This document shows, piece after piece, positions 1-6,893 of a stretch of 64,000 nucleotides of DNA. Every line of letters starts with the position of its first letter. Within the stretch, counting starts at the first letter, position 1. The stretch lies in assembly GCF_040545875.1 (NCBI RefSeq), contig NZ_JBEPMR010000002.1, one strand, 5' to 3'. Made by a program: the position numbers and the translations under genes. The notes under the pieces were generated by a model. The model worked only from the letters and a program-made list of their open reading frames with translations, did not search any database and was not told where the DNA came from. The stretch is from Faecalicatena_A orotica (lineage in GTDB: Bacteria; Bacillota; Clostridia; Lachnospirales; Lachnospiraceae).

Positions 1-133
1 GACGATCGGAATTGCCGGCGAACTGGAAGAAACAACGGGGCTGCCTGTCATCGACCCGGTCATAGCAGAGGGGTTATTCGCGTATTTCGAAAAGGTACGC
101 CGGTCTTCACATCGCATCGGCCAGCGGCAATGA
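1..133 (+). CDS. C-terminal end of an Asp/Glu/hydantoin-racemase-like protein (partial)
   Basis: An open frame enters from the left edge and stops at TGA 131-133, giving 43 residues. The stretch ELEETTGLPVIDPV resembles the late PVIDPV segment of the aspartate/glutamate/hydantoin racemase family, where it precedes the last helix. The rest of the gene lies outside the window, so catalytic cysteines cannot be checked. Next to it, on the opposite strand and tail to tail, is an M20 dipeptidase. The racemase assignment rests on one short motif and is tentative. Confidence 0.4.
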   Translation, partial: TIGIAGELEETTGLPVIDPVIAEGLFAYFEKVRRSSHRIGQRQ

Positions 134-153
134 TGGCCACTGAGCGAAAATAA

Positions 154-1557
154 TTACTGAACAGAAATGGGGGCAGTGAACAGGCGGTACATTGCCTCCA
201 GACAGATTCTTGAGTGCTTTAAGTAATGCCCCAGTTCGATATGTTCATTGGGACCATGTGCATTGCTGGGCGGCTCATCCGGAAAGACAGGCCCGAATGC
301 GGTAACGGTATTGCGGGCATGTCTTGCATAGGTTCCGCCGCCAGTGGAATAGATATTACAGTTTTCTCCGGTAACGGCCCTATAGGCGTCAGACATTGCC
401 GAAATCATGAAGGATTCCACGGGGATATGAAGCGGTGCCATATGCTTTATTTCTGTAACGGTTACCTGATATGCAGCGGCATTTTGCCTAAGCTGATTTA
501 TAATCATTTCTTTTGAAGCAGTGGCGGGATAGCGGATATCAGCTGATATAAGCTCCGTGCCATCCTGCACAGCAACTATCCCGGCATTTAAAGTCAGGGG
601 GCCGGATTCCTTGTCGGCCATTCGGATTCCCAGTGAGGAACCATCATATTCCAGCCCGATTTTTTCAGCGGCAAATGTCAGTAACAGTCCTAATTCATCC
701 CGCGTAAATACCTCATATAACAGATGTATGAGTTTCGATGCTGCATTTTCTCCCAGTTCAGGTTCTGCACCGTGTGCGGCTTTCCCGACAGCGTTAAGGA
801 AGGCGAGATCCCCCTCTTTTCGGATGGAAAAACCGGAATTTCCCTGAATGGCGGCCTTTAACTTGTCATACTGTATATTAGAACAAAAAATTTCTGCATG
901 TGCCTTATCCGGAACTGCATTTACAGCAAGTCCTGCATGGAAAGACTTGACAACGCTGCATCTGCTGTGTGGGACAGAGAAGTCTGCACACAGGATTCCT
1001 TTCTCGCTGCCGCAGATTCCATAGGAACAGTCCGGAGTAAATCCCATTACGGGATATCCACGTTTGCGGTAATACACATCCAAATCGTTGCTTCCAATCT
1101 CTTCACCACAGCCAAATACCGTGCGGAGGCAGTAATTGCCTGCAACGTGTGCGTCCTTCAGTGCCTTGAGTGCATAGAGAGAAGCTATGGCGGCGCCCTT
1201 GTCATCAGCCGTACCCCGTCCATACAAAAAGTTTCCTTTTTTCACCATTTCATAGGGGTCTGTATTCCATCCGTCCCCCGCGGGAACGACATCGACGTGG
1301 GTTAAAATATCTATGTATGAATTTCCGGTACCATAGCTTGCCTCTCCTGCATAATAATTCACATTTGCAGTTGTAAGCCCAAGCCTCCCGGCCAGATTCA
1401 GAATGTAATCGAGTGCCTCCCTGCATGGCTGGCCAAATGGTTTTTGCCTGGAGGAGGTATCACATACAGAAGGGATAGAAACTAATGCGCCAAGGTCTGC
1501 CAGCATATCGTCAAAATATTGATCTATCTTATGACCAAATAACATCTGATTTTTCAT
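154..1557 (-). CDS. M20-family metallo-dipeptidase (Sapep/PepV-like)
   Basis: The 467-residue product fits the di-zinc (or manganese) M20 dipeptidases of Firmicutes, which cleave short peptides in the cytoplasm. Visible motifs are HVDVVPAGDGW with the first metal ligands near residues 87-89, GRGTADDKG near 113-119 with the bridging Asp, and FGCGEEIGS near 150 with the catalytic Glu pair. A C-terminal HGPNEHIELGHYLK carries the last His. The length matches the family. The start at 1557 is preceded on the minus strand by an AAAGGA ribosome site; an internal ATG at 1545 is possible. It is transcribed away from the LacI gene at 1795, so the two share a 237-base divergent intergenic region. Substrate preference cannot be read from the sequence. 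Confidence 0.85.
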   Translation of the reverse strand: MKNQMLFGHKIDQYFDDMLADLGALVSIPSVCDTSSRQKPFGQPCREALDYILNLAGRLGLTTANVNYYAGEASYGTGNSYIDILTHVDVVPAGDGWNTDPYEMVKKGNFLYGRGTADDKGAAIASLYALKALKDAHVAGNYCLRTVFGCGEEIGSNDLDVYYRKRGYPVMGFTPDCSYGICGSEKGILCADFSVPHSRCSVVKSFHAGLAVNAVPDKAHAEIFCSNIQYDKLKAAIQGNSGFSIRKEGDLAFLNAVGKAAHGAEPELGENAASKLIHLLYEVFTRDELGLLLTFAAEKIGLEYDGSSLGIRMADKESGPLTLNAGIVAVQDGTELISADIRYPATASKEMIINQLRQNAAAYQVTVTEIKHMAPLHIPVESFMISAMSDAYRAVTGENCNIYSTGGGTYARHARNTVTAFGPVFPDEPPSNAHGPNEHIELGHYLKHSRICLEAMYRLFTAPISVQ

Positions 1558-1626
1558 AAAAAAATTCCTTTTGTCAAAATGAAAAAATGTTTAATAGTAC
1601 CGTTGTAATAGAAACTTAAAAAAATG

Positions 1627-1655
1627 TTGACAAAATAGCAAACAATGTTCATGAT
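1627..1655 (+). promoter_or_regulatory. Putative sigma-A promoter of the iol-linked LacI gene
   Basis: TTGACA at 1627-1632 is followed after 17 bases by CATGAT at 1650-1655, one base from the -10 consensus. It lies in the AT-rich divergent region, about 140 bases before the LacI start. A consensus -35 with ideal spacing makes it credible, but the long leader is unexplained. Confidence 0.45.
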
Positions 1656-1794
1656 TAGTACAAAACAATATAAAAATATAGTATCATAGGGAAGAAACTC
1701 GTGCAATTCATAATTTTGTATAATGAGATTCTAAAAAAGGATGTCTAAGTGCTGAATTGGCAGTAGGAAGAAAAGTAAGTGGGAGAAGAGTACA

Positions 1795-2820
1795 ATGGCG
1801 GTAACATTACAGCAGATTGCCGATAAAGCGGGTGTGTCCCGGGGGACTGTAGACCGTGCTTTGAAAGAGCGCGGGCGGATCAATCCGGAGGTGGCTGCAA
1901 AGATCAGGAAAATTGCAGATGAGATGGGATACCAGCCGAACAGAGCGGGAAGAGCGCTGGCGATGGCAAAGCACTCGATCAAGATCGGGATCATCATACA
2001 GTCTATGGAAACCCCGTTTATGCAGGGGGTGCTGGAAGGGGCAAAGGACGCGAAGCAGGAAGTTGAGCGCCTCGGCGCCACGGTAACTATCAGGAAGATA
2101 TCAGAGCTTGATTCTGACAAGGTTATAGCGGCAATGCATAAGATGAAGGGGGCAGGTTACAACGGGATCGGCCTCGTCGCGTCAGATGAAGAAAGGCTGG
2201 CCGATACGATCGACCAGTTTACAGAAGAGGGCATCTCTGTTGTTACATTCAACTCCGATGCAGCAGGAACAAAGCGAATGTGTTTCATCGGGCAGAATGC
2301 GGGACAGAGCGGAAGAACGGCGGCCGGCCTTATGGCGGAAATTTTGCCGGATAATGCAGTTGTCCAGGTGATTTCAGGCTATGCGTCCAATCAGTCCCAC
2401 AAGGAGCGTGCGGAGGGGTTTATCAATGAACTGAACCAGTGCAGGCCGGATGTTAAGCTGCTTGGAATCCGGTATGCTTATGATAATGACAGGGCGGCGG
2501 CAGAGATTACACAGGAAGTTCTAAAAGAACATAAAGAATTAAACGGAATCTATCTGGCAGCCTCCGGTGCGAAGGGCGTCTGCCAGGTGATTGGGGAGAA
2601 GGGACTTAAAGGAAGTGTAAAAGTGATTTCCAATGACATCACGGATTCCAACATCGAGTCACTTAAGAACGGGACGATTCAGTTTATTCTGGGACAGGAT
2701 GCTTATTCACAGGGCTACAGGCCGGTCATGGTGCTGTTTGACAAACTGTTTGACGGAAAGGACCCGGAGGAAGAATACCAGTATACAGAGATTGTGATAA
2801 AAACAAAATATAATATATAA
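1795..2820 (+). CDS. LacI-family regulator, probably of the adjacent iol operon
   Basis: A 341-residue LacI/GalR-type regulator. The N-terminal helix-turn-helix reads LQQIADKAGVSRGTVDRAL (residues about 5-23), a version common in regulators whose sensor domain is RbsB-like. Residues about 60-340 form the periplasmic-binding-protein sensor (KIGIIIQSM, then a terminal dimer segment). A GGGAGAAGAG ribosome site precedes ATG 1795. It lies immediately before the iolG operon in the same direction but is separated from it by a strong terminator at 2856-2912 and a new promoter. Two identical-type palindromes at 2977-2998 and 4090-4105 are its likely operators, with an inositol-derived effector inferred from context. 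LacI members usually repress when unliganded. Confidence 0.88.
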   Translation: MAVTLQQIADKAGVSRGTVDRALKERGRINPEVAAKIRKIADEMGYQPNRAGRALAMAKHSIKIGIIIQSMETPFMQGVLEGAKDAKQEVERLGATVTIRKISELDSDKVIAAMHKMKGAGYNGIGLVASDEERLADTIDQFTEEGISVVTFNSDAAGTKRMCFIGQNAGQSGRTAAGLMAEILPDNAVVQVISGYASNQSHKERAEGFINELNQCRPDVKLLGIRYAYDNDRAAAEITQEVLKEHKELNGIYLAASGAKGVCQVIGEKGLKGSVKVISNDITDSNIESLKNGTIQFILGQDAYSQGYRPVMVLFDKLFDGKDPEEEYQYTEIVIKTKYNI

Positions 2821-2855
2821 ATCTCCCTGAGGGGATCTGGTTAAATTTAACAAAG

Positions 2856-2912
2856 AAATGTGCAAAAAGCATTTTTTCAGCAGTGGAAAAAGTCATTTTG
2901 CACATTTTTTTT
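2856..2912 (+). terminator. Rho-independent terminator after LacI gene
   Basis: AAATGTGCAAAA (2856-2867) pairs with TTTTGCACATTT (2896-2907) and is followed by a T run. It insulates the regulator from the iol operon. Confidence 0.8.
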
Positions 2913-2976
2913 GTTTATTAATTGTCAAATAGTGAAGTTGAATAAAAATGGAGATTAAAATTTGTGCAATTAAACT

Positions 2977-3006
2977 ATTGCGTACACGTGCCCGCAATGA
3001 TATTAT
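2977..3006 (+). promoter_or_regulatory. iolG promoter with overlapping palindromic operator
   Basis: TTGCGT (2978-2983) and TATTAT (3001-3006) are spaced by exactly 17 bases. The spacer and -35 lie inside a palindrome with ATTGCG and CGCAAT arms (2977-2998), whose core is GCGTACACGTGCCCGC. A bound repressor would block RNA polymerase directly. The same core occurs in reverse orientation at 4090-4105. Confidence 0.75.
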
Positions 3007-3070
3007 ACAATCACAGAAACAAAAACAAGAACACATCATAAAACAAACAAGATGAAAGGTGGAAACAAAA

Positions 3071-4075
3071 ATGTTAAATGTAGGAGTAATCGGATGCGGC
3101 GGAATGGGAAGAGATCATATCCAGAGAATCACAGAGAGAATTCAGGGGGCACAGGTAACTGCTGTATCAGATGTATTTGAGGAAGGTGCAAAGAAAGCTG
3201 CCGGGATTGCAGGCGGGGCAAAGATTTACACAGACGGGAAGGCGCTGATTCACGATCCGGATGTAGATGCAGTATTAATTGTATCGCCGGGATTTGCACA
3301 TGTGGATGACCTTCTGGAGGCGATTAAAGCCGGAAAAAGAGTATTCTGCGAGAAGCCGCTGTGTACAACGGCAGATGACTGCAGAAAGGTTATGGATGCA
3401 GAGGTACAGTCAGGAAAGCATCTGATCCAGCTCGGGTTCATGCGCCGTTACCACAAGGGGTACAACCAGATCAAGGACGCGATTGCGACAGGAGAGTATG
3501 GTGAGCCGCTGATCATGCACTGCACACACAGGAATCCAGAGGTTGGAACAAACTATAACACACCAATGGCAGTACACGACACCGTGATCCATGAGATCGA
3601 CCTTTGCCACTGGCTTGTAGATGACGACTATGATAGCGTTCAGGTGATCATGCCAAAGGTAACGAAGTACTCACACTCCGAACTGAAAGATCCACAGATT
3701 ATGCTTATGCGTACAAAGAGCGGTATCTGCATTGATGTGGAATGTTTTGTAAACTGTAAGTTCGGGTATGATATCAACTGTGAAGTTGTCTGCGAGGACG
3801 GCGCACTAAAGATGGGAACACCGATGGCTCCTTCTGTCAGAAAGAATGCACAGTGTTCTACAGAAATCACAACAGACTGCTTCGTACTCTTCAAAGACGC
3901 ATATGATGCAGAGATCCAGAACTGGGTTGACTGTGCGGCAGCAGGAGTAATTGAAGGGCCAAGTACATGGGACGGCTACCTTGCGGCTGTTACGGCAGAT
4001 GCACTCGTAAAGGCTCAGGAAAGCGGGGAGATTGAAAAAGTTGTAACCGTTGAAAAACCAGAATTCTATAAATAA
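3071..4075 (+). CDS. iolG: Inositol 2-dehydrogenase (Gfo/Idh/MocA family)
   Basis: The 334-residue product closely resembles Bacillus IolG, which oxidises myo-inositol to 2-keto-myo-inositol with NAD+ in the cytoplasm. The Rossmann motif GCGGMGRDH sits at residues 8-16, the catalytic EKP lysine is near residue 95 (VFCEKPLCTTADD), and the active-site DTVIHEIDLCHWL with Asp and His is near 170-182. The C terminus KVVTVEKPEFYK matches the IolG ending. The start at ATG 3071 is chosen because AAAGGTGG (3055-3062) is 8 bases upstream; a GTG at 3059 lies inside that site. It is the first gene of the operon. Specificity for myo- versus other inositols is not visible. Confidence 0.9.
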   Translation: MLNVGVIGCGGMGRDHIQRITERIQGAQVTAVSDVFEEGAKKAAGIAGGAKIYTDGKALIHDPDVDAVLIVSPGFAHVDDLLEAIKAGKRVFCEKPLCTTADDCRKVMDAEVQSGKHLIQLGFMRRYHKGYNQIKDAIATGEYGEPLIMHCTHRNPEVGTNYNTPMAVHDTVIHEIDLCHWLVDDDYDSVQVIMPKVTKYSHSELKDPQIMLMRTKSGICIDVECFVNCKFGYDINCEVVCEDGALKMGTPMAPSVRKNAQCSTEITTDCFVLFKDAYDAEIQNWVDCAAAGVIEGPSTWDGYLAAVTADALVKAQESGEIEKVVTVEKPEFYK

Positions 4076-4089
4076 TTTTTTTGAATAAC

Positions 4090-4105
4090 GCGTGCACGTG
4101 TACGC
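4090..4105 (+). promoter_or_regulatory. Second iol operator, upstream of iolI
   Basis: GCGTGCACGTGTACGC is the reverse complement, with one change, of the core operator in the iolG promoter. TTGAAT at 4081-4086 and TAAAAT at 4106-4111 flank it, with a 19-base spacer, as a possible weaker internal promoter. A repressor could loop between the two sites, about 1.1 kb apart, or control a second start point. Confidence 0.6.
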
Positions 4106-4180
4106 TAAAATAATTAGGATATTAAAATAAATCAATATAGTAGTCTCGGGAAGAGAACTCGTTGACAGGAGGATATGAAA

Positions 4181-5014
4181 ATGAAAATAGGATTTAATGA
4201 AGCAACAGCACTGGAGTGTAAAGGACAGTCTTTAATGGCAGATTTGGAAGCATGTGAAAAATATGGTTTTGATTACATAGAGATTCGTTTTGACTGCATC
4301 AAGGATTACCTGAAGGACCACACACTGGAAGAACTCGCTGACTGGTTTCAGAACCACCATCTGAAACCGTGGGCTTACAACACCCTGATCTACTTCAACC
4401 AGAGAGATGAGGAGGGTGTAAAAGAGATCGATGAGGAAACGGATTTCATTATTAAGGTCTGCAATGCAATTGATATGAAAATGCTGATTACCGTACCTCA
4501 GTTTGACGTAAAAGACAAGAGTGTTTCAGAGATCAGGGAAGAGGCTGTACAGAGACTCCGTTATCTTTCCGACAAGGTCGGCTCTGGCATCAAAATCTCC
4601 TTGGAATTCTGTGGTGCTCCAAACTGCTCTATTAATCAGTTCGGAACAGCCTATGATGTCGTAAAGGCTGTAGACAGAGACAATGTAGGTATTACGGTAG
4701 ATACTTTCCACTTCCACGAAATGTGCTCAAAGCTCGAGGACCTTCAGAATGCAGACGGAAAGAAGATTTTTGCATACCACTTGAATGACTGTGAAGACCT
4801 GCCGCTTGGTTCCTGTGGAGATGACAAGCGTCTCTGGCCGGGAGAAGGCGTTGTGGACCATGCAGGGATTGCAGCTGCATTGAAATCAATCGGATTTGAC
4901 GGTGTATGCACGATTGAAGAATTCCGTCCGGAATATTATGAGATGTCATTGGATGAAAATGTGAAGAAGGCAGCAGAAGTAACAAAAGCATTCGTGCAGA
5001 AATATTTCGGATAG
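4181..5014 (+). CDS. iolI: Inosose isomerase (IolI-like)
   Basis: A 277-residue xylose-isomerase-like TIM-barrel protein. The N terminus MKIGFNEATALE and the ending EEFRPEYYEM match the Bacillus IolI family, which interconverts 2-keto-myo-inositol and 1-keto-D-chiro-inositol. Likely divalent-metal ligands are the Glu of SLEFCGAP (about 145), Asp of TVDTFHFH (about 177), His of AYHLND (about 200) and Glu of CTIEEFRPEY (about 250). ATG 4181 is preferred because AGGAGG (4167-4172) is 8 bases before it; ATG 4175 would be only 2 bases away. It follows iolG and precedes iolE, consistent with channelling inosose isomers to the dehydratase. Confidence 0.87.
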   Translation: MKIGFNEATALECKGQSLMADLEACEKYGFDYIEIRFDCIKDYLKDHTLEELADWFQNHHLKPWAYNTLIYFNQRDEEGVKEIDEETDFIIKVCNAIDMKMLITVPQFDVKDKSVSEIREEAVQRLRYLSDKVGSGIKISLEFCGAPNCSINQFGTAYDVVKAVDRDNVGITVDTFHFHEMCSKLEDLQNADGKKIFAYHLNDCEDLPLGSCGDDKRLWPGEGVVDHAGIAAALKSIGFDGVCTIEEFRPEYYEMSLDENVKKAAEVTKAFVQKYFG

Positions 5015-5033
5015 GACATTAGGAGGAATCATC

Positions 5034-5930
5034 ATGCTTGATAAAAATAAAGTATCTCTTGGAATTGCCCCGATCGGGTGGACGAACGATGACATGCCTG
5101 ATCTGGGAAAGGAAAATACATTTGAGCAGACAATAAGCGAGATGGCCCTCGCCGGATTCAAGGGCTCAGAAGTGGGCAGTCATTATCCGGCTGATCCAAA
5201 AGTATTGAAGAAAGCCCTTGACCTGAGGGGCATGACAATCTGCAACCAATGGTTTTCCTCGTTTCTGATCAGCAGGCCGTATGAGGAGACAGAAGCTGCC
5301 TTTATCAAACAGTGCCAGTTCCTAACGCAGGTGGGGGCGAAATGCATCGGTGTTTCCGAGCAGAGCTACAGCATACAGGGAATGCTGGACCATCCCATTC
5401 AGGAAGGCAAGTATGTGATGAATGACGAAGAGTGGGAGAAGCTGGTGACAGGCCTGAACAAGCTCGGCAGGATTGCGAAAGACCAGGGCATGGTGCTCAC
5501 TTTCCACCACCACATGGGTACGGTTGTGCAGACGGAAGAGGAGATTGACCGTTTTATGGAATCTGTGAACCCGGAACTGGTCTTCCTGCTGTTTGACAGC
5601 GGGCACCTGTCATTTGCCGGCATTGACCCGGAAAAGATTTTGAAGAAATATGTGGACAGGGTCCGCCACGTCCATCTGAAAGACTTAAGAAAAGAAGTTG
5701 TAAAGCAGTCGAGGGACGGGAAATGGAGTTTCTTAAAAGGCGTGCGTGCTGGGACATTTACCGTACCGGGAGACGGGGATGTGGATTTTGCACCGATTTT
5801 CCGTATTCTGGAGGAAGCGGATTACCAAGGCTGGGTGGTTGTAGAGGCAGAACAGGACCCGGCGAAAGCAAATCCATTCGAATATGCACTAAAGGCGAGA
5901 AAATATATTGCAGAAAAAACTGGTTTGTAA
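5034..5930 (+). CDS. iolE: Inosose dehydratase
   Basis: A 298-residue TIM-barrel protein of the length of IolE, which dehydrates 2-keto-myo-inositol to 3D-(3,5/4)-trihydroxycyclohexane-1,2-dione using a divalent metal. Recognisable family segments are LGIAPIGWTNDDMPDLG at residues 9-25, TFHHHMGTVVQTEEEID near 160, FLLFDSGHLSFAG near 186-198, HVHLKDLR near 215 and GDGDVDF near 247. AGGAGG precedes ATG 5034 by 7 bases. The downstream enzymes of the classic pathway (IolD, IolB, IolC, IolJ) are not in the window. Confidence 0.88.
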   Translation: MLDKNKVSLGIAPIGWTNDDMPDLGKENTFEQTISEMALAGFKGSEVGSHYPADPKVLKKALDLRGMTICNQWFSSFLISRPYEETEAAFIKQCQFLTQVGAKCIGVSEQSYSIQGMLDHPIQEGKYVMNDEEWEKLVTGLNKLGRIAKDQGMVLTFHHHMGTVVQTEEEIDRFMESVNPELVFLLFDSGHLSFAGIDPEKILKKYVDRVRHVHLKDLRKEVVKQSRDGKWSFLKGVRAGTFTVPGDGDVDFAPIFRILEEADYQGWVVVEAEQDPAKANPFEYALKARKYIAEKTGL

Positions 5931-5953
5931 GAAAATGAAAGGAGAGTCTGATT

Positions 5954-6856
5954 ATGAAGATTGCATTTGACGTTGATGTCCTCGCAAAACAGATGGGGAT
6001 CAGAGATATGGTACATCAGGTTGCGGACTGGGGATATAAATATATCGAACAGTCACCGCATCCGAGGATCAATCCGTTTTACAAGCACCCGCTTTTCTCC
6101 AGAGAGTGTGAGGCAGAGTACCGCAGGGCCCTGAGGGAAACGGGCGTGGAGATTTCCTCTTTCATTGTGGTATACCGGTGGTCGGGGCCGACGGAGGAGC
6201 AGCGCAGGATTGCGGTGGCGAACTGGAAACGTATGGTGGAGATTGCAGTGGATATGGGCGTGCAGGTAATCAACACGGAGCTTTCCGGCGACCCGAACCA
6301 GCAGGAGATCTGCAATGGCATGTGGTTCCGCTCGATGGATGAGCTACTTCCGCTTTTTGAGAAGGAAGGAATACGTGTAGAGATCCAGTCACATCCGTGG
6401 GATTTTTGCGAGCTGAATAATGAAACCTGCGACCTTGTGAAGAGTTATCGTTCTGATAACCTGAAATATGTGTACTCTGCACCCCACGGTTTCTTCTATG
6501 ACCAGGGAAAAGGGGACGTCCGTTCCATGCTGGAATATGCGGGAGACGATCTGAGTCATGTACTTTTCGCAGATACCTTCAACCAGACGAAGGACTGCCG
6601 GTATATCCTGAATCCACCGTGGCTGAACCAGAGGGGGAAAGAAGATGTTTCCATCCACCAGCATAACCCGATGGGAGAGGGCGATGTGGATTTTGAAGGA
6701 ATTTTTGAAACTTTGCGTAAAATGGATTTTGCAAATAAGACATTTAAGGTTGGCGGAGACGCAATATCCTGTGTATCCATATTCGGATACCCGGAACGCA
6801 TGGATGTAGAAGCACCGCGTGCAAGAGAGAGGATAGAGAAAGAACTCTTGAGATAG
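5954..6856 (+). CDS. IolH-like TIM-barrel isomerase/epimerase
   Basis: A 300-residue sugar-phosphate isomerase/epimerase family protein. Beginning MKIAFDVD and containing FYKHPLFSR, YRWSGPTEEQR, FRSMDELLPLFEKEGI and RYILNPPWLN followed by a late IHQHNPMGEGDVDF, it follows the pattern of Bacillus IolH, an iol-operon protein whose exact reaction is not settled. Compared with IolH it has an odd insertion, NQRGKEDV, before the QH motif. The site GAAAGGAG lies 9 bases before ATG 5954. Position after iolE suggests a cyclitol or keto-sugar step. It could also be a C-glycoside-type lyase, since the same fold serves there. Confidence 0.7.
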   Translation: MKIAFDVDVLAKQMGIRDMVHQVADWGYKYIEQSPHPRINPFYKHPLFSRECEAEYRRALRETGVEISSFIVVYRWSGPTEEQRRIAVANWKRMVEIAVDMGVQVINTELSGDPNQQEICNGMWFRSMDELLPLFEKEGIRVEIQSHPWDFCELNNETCDLVKSYRSDNLKYVYSAPHGFFYDQGKGDVRSMLEYAGDDLSHVLFADTFNQTKDCRYILNPPWLNQRGKEDVSIHQHNPMGEGDVDFEGIFETLRKMDFANKTFKVGGDAISCVSIFGYPERMDVEAPRARERIEKELLR

Positions 6857-6893
6857 GCTCTTACGCAGATAAGAACCGGGAGGAATCTGTATT

